Assembly: GCA_002335945.1 (NCBI GenBank)
Contig: DDDD01000175.1
Span: 1 to 10,556 of the forward strand
DNA from: Porticoccaceae bacterium UBA1989
Lineage (GTDB): Bacteria; Pseudomonadota; Gammaproteobacteria; Pseudomonadales; Porticoccaceae
Reading direction: 5' to 3'
Length of the DNA: 10,556 nucleotides
The notes below the pieces were generated by a model. It saw only the letters and a program-made list of their open reading frames with translations. It was not told the origin of the DNA and did no database searches. Positions 1 to 5,130 of this stretch are shown piece after piece (position 1 is the stretch's first letter; each line of letters begins with the position of its first letter). Both the position numbers and the translations under genes were made by a program.

Positions 1-485
1 GCCATGCTATAGGCCAATGGGTAGACGCCATCATCGCCGCGAATTTCTTGCTTTACCGTGACCCTACGCTGGCCAGCCTTGAGGTCACTGTGGGGGAGCA
101 AAACAATTTCCTGCTCGCTGTAACCGATCAAACCGCGACCATAGGTTTCAATAAGGCCTTCACGAAATTTCTGGGCAAAGGTATTACGCTGAGCTGGGCT
201 GGCTGTTTTGAAGTAGGGCCCCATCACCTGCTTGGCGATAAATCTGAAATCGACGCTCACATCGAGAAGACCACCCAGCGCCAGAAAATATTCGACTTCG
301 TTTTCTGGATATTGCTCAGTGTATTGGCCGATTACACCAAGTAACTCAGTGGTAATCTGCTCTACCTGAGCATAGGGGTCTTTCTGTGCCTCAAGCTGGC
401 TCTCTTGGGCCAATGCCAGCGGTGCCATTAACAGTACTGCAAGCGCCATAACCATGCTGCGCTGACCGATTTTTACTCTATCCAT
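1..485 (-). CDS. mlaC: MlaC/Ttg2D-family periplasmic phospholipid-binding protein (partial, 3' end outside window)
   Basis: This is read on the minus strand from ATG at 485-483 and stays open to the window edge: 161 full codons of a family that is about 210 residues long, so the C-terminal quarter is missing. Residues 1-26 form a Sec signal peptide (charged MDRVKIGQR, hydrophobic core, ALA before QES). The mature part has the family hallmark around residues 80-120: FRFIAKQVMGPYFK, then ASPAQRNTFAQKFREGL and a TYGRGL segment, matching the E. coli MlaC stretch with YYKSATPAQRE from memory. MlaC shuttles phospholipid across the periplasm between the outer-membrane MlaA complex and the inner-membrane MlaFEDB ABC system. 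A GGAAGAG ribosome site (complement of 490-496) lies 4 bases from the ATG. It appears to be the first gene of its transcript, because a forward-strand gene lies directly upstream; in E. coli, mlaF, mlaE and mlaD precede mlaC. Family assignment is firm, and function is inferred from the family. Confidence 0.9.
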   Translation of the reverse strand, partial: MDRVKIGQRSMVMALAVLLMAPLALAQESQLEAQKDPYAQVEQITTELLGVIGQYTEQYPENEVEYFLALGGLLDVSVDFRFIAKQVMGPYFKTASPAQRNTFAQKFREGLIETYGRGLIGYSEQEIVLLPHSDLKAGQRRVTVKQEIRGDDGVYPLAYSM

Positions 486-547
486 AATGCTCTTCCAAAG
501 GTGAATCTTAAACTTTGACAGTAGAGCAACAATCTCGTGCTTCACTA

Positions 548-576
548 CTGACATTCGCAGTCGCGCACTATACCAT
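548..576 (+). promoter_or_regulatory. Candidate sigma-70 promoter for yrbG
   Basis: CTGACA at 548-553 (5/6 to the -35 consensus) is followed after 17 bases by TACCAT at 571-576 (4/6 to the -10, with the key A2 and T6 present). The start would fall near 583, downstream of the TTG at 515 and upstream of the ATG at 635, which fits the chosen yrbG start. It overlaps the opposing mlaC promoter candidate. Confidence 0.3.
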
Positions 577-595
577 TCCCGCTTTGCTGAATAAA
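567..595 (-). promoter_or_regulatory. Candidate sigma-70 promoter for mlaC
   Basis: On the minus strand a TATAGT (-10, complement of 567-572, 5/6 to consensus) is preceded by TGG, giving an extended -10 (TGnTATAGT). A weak -35, TTTATT (complement of 590-595, 3/6), lies 17 bases upstream. Predicted transcription would start near 560 and leave a leader of about 75 bases before the mlaC ATG. The match was made by eye only. Confidence 0.4.
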
Positions 596-634
596 CGACC
601 ACGACAAACAATCCCTACCGTCACTGGAGACATT

Positions 635-1618
635 ATGTCCGCAATGTATCTGCCTATTTTTGCCCTTTTAGTCGGCGTGCTCGGCTTGCTTTGGGGTGCT
701 GATAGGTTTGTTGAAGGCAGTGCTGGCGCCGCGCGTAACTTCGGTATTTCGCCGATGATTATTGGCCTTACTGTGGTATCTGTGGGTACCTCTGCACCAG
801 AGATTATCGTCTCCATTAATGCTTCGCTCAAGGCTGCAGGAGAACTTGCCGTGGGTAATGCCCTGGGCTCAAATCTTGCTAACATTGGACTGGTACTGGG
901 CATCACTGCTCTGGTGGCACCGCTTCCCGTGCAAAAACACCTGCTGCGCGAAGAGGGTCCGGTGCTATTACTGATTACCGCGCTGGCTGGCCTATGCCTC
1001 TATGATGGCTGGCTGCATCGTGGCGAGAGTCTGGCGCTGGGACTGTTAATTATTCCCCTGTTGATTTTGGTGGTGAAATATAAAAAGAATCATCCCAATC
1101 CCGAAGCCATTGAAGAAGCTGAAGATATTCCCGAATTTTCTATGGGCACAGCCATACTCTGGTTTGTGATTGGCTTAGCTGTTTTGTTGGTCAGTGCAGA
1201 AATAACCGTCTGGGGGGCCAAATCTATTGCCACCCGTCTGGGCGTGAGTGAATTGATTATAGGATTAACCGTGGTAGCCATCGGCACCAGCCTGCCAGAA
1301 CTTGCAGCCTCTGTAATGAGCGCCTTGCGCGGCCACCACGATATTGCGCTTGGCAATATCTTTGGTTCCAATCTGTTTAATCTGATGCTGGTAATGACGT
1401 CTGCTGGCGCCATTGCACCTATTGCCCTGGGCCCTGATGTCTTCTCTCGAGATTTCGCCGTGATGGCACTGTTAACGTTGATGATGGTAGCCATGATCGC
1501 CTGGGCTCTGTGGCGCGCTGCCAAGAGCGGTTCGCCGGCGCGACTATCAAGATCTGCGGGAATTATATTCTTAGCGGCCTATGGCTTTTATTATGTCCTG
1601 CTGTGGCCATCTATTTAG
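635..1618 (+). CDS. yrbG: Calcium/sodium antiporter, CaCA family (YrbG-like)
   Basis: This is a 327-residue inner-membrane cation/Ca2+ exchanger (E. coli YrbG is about 325). The two inverted alpha repeats of the family are plain: GTSAPE at residues 51-56 and GTSLPE at 217-222, each preceded by IIGLTVV. Each is followed by a glycine/asparagine motif, GNALGSN at 74-80 and GNIFGSN at 240-246. The glutamates in the two GTSxPE motifs are the expected ion-binding residues. About ten hydrophobic segments flank a hydrophilic loop near residues 150-168 (KYKKNHPNPE, then EEAED). I chose ATG 635 because GGAGA at 626-630 sits 4 bases ahead and the length fits; the in-frame extension back to TTG 515 adds 40 residues with no membrane character. 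In many gammaproteobacteria this gene lies between the mla genes and kdsD, as here. It is not required for LPS export, and its physiological cation is uncertain. Confidence 0.92.
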   Translation: MSAMYLPIFALLVGVLGLLWGADRFVEGSAGAARNFGISPMIIGLTVVSVGTSAPEIIVSINASLKAAGELAVGNALGSNLANIGLVLGITALVAPLPVQKHLLREEGPVLLLITALAGLCLYDGWLHRGESLALGLLIIPLLILVVKYKKNHPNPEAIEEAEDIPEFSMGTAILWFVIGLAVLLVSAEITVWGAKSIATRLGVSELIIGLTVVAIGTSLPELAASVMSALRGHHDIALGNIFGSNLFNLMLVMTSAGAIAPIALGPDVFSRDFAVMALLTLMMVAMIAWALWRAAKSGSPARLSRSAGIIFLAAYGFYYVLLWPSI

Positions 1619-1628
1619 AATTTTCCCC

Positions 1629-1634
1629 TATAAT
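1629..1634 (+). promoter_or_regulatory. Candidate -10 box ahead of kdsD
   Basis: There is a perfect TATAAT just after the yrbG stop codon. No convincing -35 box is found 16-18 bases upstream (GCCATC at 1606-1611), and no TG extension is present, so either an activator would be needed or the match is fortuitous. If used, transcription would start near 1641, exactly where the 13-bp repeats begin, with a kdsD leader of about 110 bases. Confidence 0.35.
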
Positions 1635-1640
1635 GATCGA

Positions 1641-1679
1641 ATCAAGAGACGGAATTAAGAGGCGAAATTAAGAGCACGA
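1641..1679 (+). repeat. Three-copy 13-bp tandem repeat upstream of kdsD
   Basis: Three units follow one another without gaps: ATCAAGAGACGGA (1641-1653), ATTAAGAGGCGAA (1654-1666) and ATTAAGAGCACGA (1667-1679). The core AWYAAGAG recurs with an exact 13-base period in the non-coding gap between yrbG and kdsD, 7 bases after a TATAAT. The function is unknown; the purine-rich cores could be a protein-binding array or an unstructured RNA leader. Confidence 0.7.
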
Positions 1680-1752
1680 GCCATACCTGCACACAGCACC
1701 TAGGCATGACTCAAAAACCGGTAGATAACGACCAGATCGCGGCAACCAAACT

Positions 1753-2724
1753 ATGGCAACAACAGACTTTATTACCTCAGGCATACGCACTGTAGAGCTT
1801 GAAGCTCAGGCGGTAAGCGCTATGCTTCCCGGCATTAATAGCGACTTCAGCCTTGCCTGCGAGACTATTCTCGCCTGTGAAGGCCGTGTTGTAGTGACGG
1901 GCATGGGTAAATCAGGCCACATAGGTAACAAGATTGCCGCAACCTTGGCCAGCACCGGCACCCCCGCATTCTTTGTCCACCCAGGTGAAGCCAGTCATGG
2001 TGACCTAGGCATGATCACCAAAAATGATGTGGTTATCGCCATTTCAAATTCCGGCAGTACCGCCGAGGTAATCACCATCTTGCCCCTTATTAAACGTCTG
2101 GGCATTCCATTGATCAGCATGACCGGCGACCCAGCATCAGTGCTCTCTCAGGCCGCTCTCGCCAATCTCGATGTTAGTGTCAGTAGCGAAGCCTGCCCCT
2201 TAAACCTGGCCCCCACCACCAGCACCACTGTGACCCTGGTTATGGGTGATGCACTGGCTATTGCGCTATTAGAGAGTCGCGGCTTCAGTGCTGAAGACTT
2301 TGCCTTCTCCCACCCAGGCGGCGCCCTGGGGCGTAATCTGCTACTTCGGGTTGAAGACATCATGCATAAAGACGGCGAGGTGCCCAGAGTAAAGGCCAAC
2401 CAGCCTCTCCATGACGCCCTGCTCGAAATGACAGAAAAAGGCTTTGGTATGACCACCATTGTCGCGGAAGATAATTCCTTGCTAGGTATTTTCACAGACG
2501 GCGATTTACGCCGAGTGGTCGATCAGAAAATTGATATCACCAGCGCCACTATGGCAGACGTCATGTCTGCCAACCCCAAAACCATCAGCAGCAGTATTCT
2601 GGCCGCTGAGGCGCTGAACATTATGGAAAACGCCACCATTACTGCCCTGATTGTTGAAGACGAAAACCACCATCCAATTGGCGTGCTGCATATGCACGAC
2701 ATTCTCCGTGCGGGAGTGGTGTAG
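1753..2724 (+). CDS. kdsD: Arabinose-5-phosphate isomerase (Kdo pathway)
   Basis: This 323-residue cytoplasmic enzyme converts ribulose 5-phosphate to arabinose 5-phosphate, the first committed sugar of Kdo synthesis for LPS inner core. An N-terminal SIS domain (about 30-175) contains GMGKSGHIG with Lys53, SNSGSTAE with Glu105, SEACPLNLAPT with Glu146, and SHPGGALGR with His187. These line up, with a constant offset of 6, with the catalytic E. coli residues Lys59, Glu111, Glu152 and His193. Two CBS domains follow (about 200-255 and 267-320), ending in the typical LHMHDILRAGV. The ATG at 1753 gives the family N-terminus (ITSGIRTVELEA), but no good ribosome site precedes it. A 29-codon out-of-frame reading frame beginning at 1706 overlaps this start. 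The stop abuts the kdsC start, so kdsD heads the run of LPS genes. Confidence 0.97.
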   Translation: MATTDFITSGIRTVELEAQAVSAMLPGINSDFSLACETILACEGRVVVTGMGKSGHIGNKIAATLASTGTPAFFVHPGEASHGDLGMITKNDVVIAISNSGSTAEVITILPLIKRLGIPLISMTGDPASVLSQAALANLDVSVSSEACPLNLAPTTSTTVTLVMGDALAIALLESRGFSAEDFAFSHPGGALGRNLLLRVEDIMHKDGEVPRVKANQPLHDALLEMTEKGFGMTTIVAEDNSLLGIFTDGDLRRVVDQKIDITSATMADVMSANPKTISSSILAAEALNIMENATITALIVEDENHHPIGVLHMHDILRAGVV

Positions 2725-3255
2725 ATGAGCGCTTCCTCCGCGGTGATGGAATCCGCTAAAAAAATCAAGTTACTGCTGTTAGATGTCGATGGCGTACTCA
2801 CCGATGGTCGCCTTTACTACGGTAATAGCGGCGAAGAAATGAAAGCCTTTAATATTCAAGATGGCCTCGGTATTAAACTGCTTCAACAGGGCAATGTGCA
2901 GGTGGGCATTATCACCGGCCGGGTTTCTGCGTTACTCCAGCGCCGCGCCGACGAACTAGGCATAAGCCCTGTCGTCCAGGGACGTGAAGACAAATTGACC
3001 GCATTGAACGAGCTGCTCCAAACCATGGATCTCAGTTTGGATGAAATCGCCTTTATGGGTGACGACCTACCCGACTTGGCTGTGATTCGACGGGTAGGTC
3101 TCGGCATTACTCCCGCCAATGGCAGCAGCACCTTAGCCCAGCAGGCCCATTGGCAAACGACTCGCAGAGGCGGTGATGGTGCGGTACGTGAAGTGGCCGA
3201 AATGATCCTTGGCGCTCAGGGCTCCCTCGACAGTATTCTGGCTGCCTACCAATGA
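2725..3255 (+). CDS. kdsC: 3-deoxy-D-manno-octulosonate 8-phosphate phosphatase
   Basis: This 176-residue HAD-superfamily phosphatase removes phosphate from Kdo-8-P to give Kdo, after KdsD and KdsA have acted. The HAD motifs are in order: DVDGVLTDG with nucleophile Asp20 and acid/base Asp22, motif II Thr64 in IITGR, motif III Lys90 in GREDK, and motif IV GDDLPD with Asp113, Asp114 and Asp117 for Mg2+. There is no cap domain, as expected for the tetrameric C0 class. The start codon follows the kdsD stop directly (TAGATG), with GGGAG at 2712-2716 as ribosome site. The end overlaps lptC by ATGA. The protein is slightly shorter than the E. coli one (188). A 10-bp perfect inverted repeat lies over the codons of motif IV. 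Confidence 0.96.
   Translation: MSASSAVMESAKKIKLLLLDVDGVLTDGRLYYGNSGEEMKAFNIQDGLGIKLLQQGNVQVGIITGRVSALLQRRADELGISPVVQGREDKLTALNELLQTMDLSLDEIAFMGDDLPDLAVIRRVGLGITPANGSSTLAQQAHWQTTRRGGDGAVREVAEMILGAQGSLDSILAAYQ
3064..3100. repeat. 10-bp perfect inverted repeat inside kdsC
   Basis: GACCTACCCG at 3064-3073 and CGGGTAGGTC at 3091-3100 are exact reverse complements separated by 17 bases, over the codons of the KdsC motif-IV aspartates. It could fold in mRNA about 150 bases before the lptC start. There is no T-tract after it, so it is not an intrinsic terminator. A match of this size is uncommon but possible by chance in 10 kb. Confidence 0.45.
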
Positions 3256-3821
3256 TTCGACAGTTCTTACTCGGCTTTGGCCTCCTCATAATGGTGGGTG
3301 GGTTTTTGCTGATTTGGGACTCACCGCCAAAATCCTTTATGCGGCAGCAGCAGGGTCAGGTTGAGAAAGTACCCAGTGCCGACAGCTATATGACTGACGT
3401 GACCAGCCGCCGATTTTCAAAAATAGGCGGTGAACAGTTACTTATAAGCTCACCCAAAATCGAATTATTTACCAGCGATTCAAAGGTGCTAATGTCACAA
3501 CCCAGTATCCTCAGCATCGATCAGCAAACCGGCGCCAACGCCGTTGCGCTAAATGCACAACAGGGCTCATTGTCTAACAATGGCGAAACCTTGACCCTCA
3601 GCGGTAACGTTGTCGCGGTAATCGACGGCCAGCAAGGTAGCAGCCACCTCAGCACTGAAAGTCTGAGCTATCTGCCGGAAACAAATATTGCCACTACCGA
3701 CGACCGGTTTAAACTTGTGACCCCGCAGGTTAAAATTTCTGGGAAAGGGCTGAATGCGAATCTTGCCAGCGAAGTCTTCACTATCAAATCAAAGGTCCAG
3801 GCTGTCCATGACCCTATTTAG
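3252..3821 (+). CDS. lptC: LPS export ABC transporter periplasmic protein LptC
   Basis: This is a 189-residue bitopic inner-membrane protein (E. coli LptC is 191). One N-terminal membrane helix (about residues 5-22, FLLGFGLLIMVGGFLLIW) is followed by a periplasmic beta-jellyroll (about 60-185) of the OstA/LptC type, recognisable by segments such as SLSNNGETLTLSGNVVAVID. LptC takes LPS from the LptB2FG extractor and hands it to LptA in the periplasmic bridge. Sequence conservation in this family is low, so position between kdsC and lptA supports the call strongly. The start overlaps the kdsC stop (ATGA at 3252-3255), suggesting translational coupling. The end overlaps the lptA start by 14 bases. 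Confidence 0.93.
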   Translation: MIRQFLLGFGLLIMVGGFLLIWDSPPKSFMRQQQGQVEKVPSADSYMTDVTSRRFSKIGGEQLLISSPKIELFTSDSKVLMSQPSILSIDQQTGANAVALNAQQGSLSNNGETLTLSGNVVAVIDGQQGSSHLSTESLSYLPETNIATTDDRFKLVTPQVKISGKGLNANLASEVFTIKSKVQAVHDPI

Positions 3822-4317
3822 AACAGTTACTAGTCTAGCGCTTTCTCTCTGGTGCCTCTCGGCATTGGCGTTGCCAGATGATCGCACTCAGACCATTACC
3901 ATTGAGTCGAACTCTGCGGAGCGCGACCAAAAAACCGGTCTCACTCAGTATCAGGGAAATGTGGTCATCAATCAGGGCTCTCTGGTAATAGAAGCAGACC
4001 AGGTAACCGTCTATTACAAAGATAACAAAGTAAGCCGCATTGTTTGCCTCGGCTTACCTGCCAGCTACCAGCAACAGGCCGCAACCGATGGCGGGCTGAT
4101 TATTGCCAAGGCCGAAACCATTGTTTATCTGTTGGCCGAAGATGAAATCAATCTTAAATCCAATGCCGTACTTTCTCGCAATGGCACTCTAATTAAGGGT
4201 GACAGCATTAATTACGACCTTGAAAACGAAACCTGGAAAGCCAAAGGTAATCAGCGCGGCGAACAAAAGCGCATTCAACTGGTGATCCCCCCCTCAACCC
4301 AAGAGGCCACAGAGTAA
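3808..4317 (+). CDS. lptA: LPS transport periplasmic bridge protein LptA
   Basis: The protein is 169 residues from ATG 3808. Residues 1-21 form a signal peptide (MTLFR, hydrophobic core, ALA before LPDD). The mature OstA-type beta-jellyroll domain begins with ITIESNSAERDQKTG and continues YQGNVVINQGSLVIEADQV, the standard LptA opening. LptA monomers stack to form the filament carrying LPS across the periplasm between LptC and LptD/LptE. I rejected the upstream in-frame ATG at 3754 because it would put 18 polar residues before the signal peptide. The true start lies within the last codons of lptC (14-base overlap). The mature part is somewhat shorter than in E. coli (about 148 versus 158). Seven consecutive C bases (4287-4293) occur near the 3' end. 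The stop and the lptB start share TAATG. Confidence 0.94.
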   Translation: MTLFRTVTSLALSLWCLSALALPDDRTQTITIESNSAERDQKTGLTQYQGNVVINQGSLVIEADQVTVYYKDNKVSRIVCLGLPASYQQQAATDGGLIIAKAETIVYLLAEDEINLKSNAVLSRNGTLIKGDSINYDLENETWKAKGNQRGEQKRIQLVIPPSTQEATE

Positions 4318-5042
4318 TGGCATTGTTGGAAGCGCGTAATCTTGCCAAAGCCTATGGCAAGCGGCCAGTGGTTAAAGATGTATCTATCTCGGTCAAACAG
4401 GGCGAGATCGTTGGTCTACTAGGGCCAAACGGTGCCGGTAAAACCACCTGTTTCTATATGATTATCGGTCTAGTTGCCCAAGATGGCGGCACCATTACCG
4501 TGGACGGTGAAGATATCACTGCCCTGCCGATGCATGGTCGCGCCCGGCGCGGCCTCGGTTATCTGCCTCAGGAACCCTCCATTTTCAGAAAGCTCAGCGT
4601 TGAAGATAATATTCTGGCTATTTTGGAGACCCGCAAAAATTTGAGCCGCCAGCAACGCAATCAAAAGCTGGAAGAATTACTCCACGAATTTCATATTTCT
4701 CATCTGGCTAAAAACACCGGCATGAGCCTGTCAGGTGGTGAGCGACGCCGGGTTGAAATCGCCCGCGCCCTAGCCGCAGATCCACAGTTTATTCTGCTCG
4801 ACGAACCTTTTGCTGGTGTTGACCCCATCTCGGTTAACGACATCAAAAACATTATTCGTCACCTCCGAGATAAAGGTATTGGTGTGTTGATCACCGACCA
4901 TAATGTCCGCGAAACACTGGATATTTGCGAGCATGCCTACATCATCGGCGAAGGCCATGTTATTGCCGAAGGATCCACGGATCACATCCTCAGCGACGAA
5001 AAAGTACGCAAAACCTACCTCGGAGAGCATTTTAAGCTGTAA
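4317..5042 (+). CDS. lptB: LPS export ABC transporter ATP-binding protein LptB
   Basis: This 241-residue cytoplasmic ATPase pairs as LptB2 with LptF/LptG to extract LPS from the inner membrane. Walker A is GPNGAGKTT with Lys42, the Q-loop is LPQE (Gln85), the ABC signature is LSGGERRR at 138-145, Walker B is ILLDEP with Glu163, and the switch histidine is His195 in ITDHNV. Numbering of Lys42, Glu163 and His195 is the same as I recall for E. coli LptB. Phe90-Arg91, in the groove that contacts the LptF/G coupling helices, are also present. The first base of the ATG is the last base of the lptA stop (TAATG), so translation is probably coupled. lptF and lptG are not in this window, which is normal. 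Confidence 0.98.
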   Translation: MALLEARNLAKAYGKRPVVKDVSISVKQGEIVGLLGPNGAGKTTCFYMIIGLVAQDGGTITVDGEDITALPMHGRARRGLGYLPQEPSIFRKLSVEDNILAILETRKNLSRQQRNQKLEELLHEFHISHLAKNTGMSLSGGERRRVEIARALAADPQFILLDEPFAGVDPISVNDIKNIIRHLRDKGIGVLITDHNVRETLDICEHAYIIGEGHVIAEGSTDHILSDEKVRKTYLGEHFKL

Positions 5043-5056
5043 TAACGGCTTATTTG

Positions 5057-5073
5057 GGCAATCGGTGATTGCC
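5057..5073. other. Small perfect hairpin in the lptB-rpoN gap
   Basis: GGCAATC (5057-5063) and GATTGCC (5067-5073) are exact reverse complements around a 3-base loop, 14 bases after the lptB stop. No T-run follows, so it is not a standard rho-independent terminator. It could protect the 3' end of the lpt transcript or mark a processing point, or serve as a dyad site just upstream of the sigma-54-like promoter. Confidence 0.45.
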
Positions 5074-5084
5074 AGTTCAGCATG

Positions 5085-5102
5085 TCGGCACTAAAATTGC
5101 AT
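5085..5102 (+). promoter_or_regulatory. Candidate sigma-54 (-24/-12) promoter of rpoN
   Basis: GGCACTAAAATTGC has GG at 5087-5088 and GC at 5099-5100 with the obligatory 10 bases between. Against the family consensus YTGGCACGRNNNTTGCW it matches 12 of 14 defined positions; the mismatches are C for the T before GG and T for the G after GGCAC. Transcription would start about 5111-5113, some 20 bases before the rpoN ATG. Binding by sigma-54 here would make rpoN autoregulated, positively if an enhancer-binding activator exists, otherwise by occupancy. Confidence 0.6.
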
Positions 5103-5130
5103 CTCAATAAGTGAATAACGACAACCATCT

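Noticed and set aside
48..344. 98-residue forward reading frame at the left edge
   Set aside because: It is the antisense shadow of the mlaC coding sequence, which has a signal peptide, ribosome site and family motifs on the minus strand.
515..520. Perfect TTGACA as a -35 box
   Set aside because: With 16-18 base spacing there is no acceptable -10 (TGCTTC at 538-543), so a promoter here is not supported.
515..634. N-terminal extension of yrbG from TTG 515
   Set aside because: The 40 added residues have no membrane or family character, the TTG has no ribosome site, and ATG 635 has GGAGA at 626-630 and gives the usual 327-residue length.
568..906. Long antisense reading frames over yrbG, rpoN, mgtE and others
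   Set aside because: They mirror conserved genes on the forward strand, have low-quality Ser/Arg/Pro-rich compositions typical of shadow frames, and lack ribosome sites or family motifs.
2552..2572. 8-bp inverted repeat TGGCAGAC/GTCTGCCA in kdsD
   Set aside because: Two or three perfect 8-bp inverted repeats with short loops are expected by chance in 10 kb, and nothing in the context adds support.
3754..3807. Longer LptA start at ATG 3754
   Set aside because: It would place 18 polar and basic residues before a clear signal peptide and increase the overlap with lptC; ATG 3808 gives a normal secreted LptA.
4030..4057. 8-bp inverted repeat GTAAGCCG/CGGCTTAC in lptA
   Set aside because: Same reasoning: this is at the chance level, lies within coding sequence, and has no T-tract.
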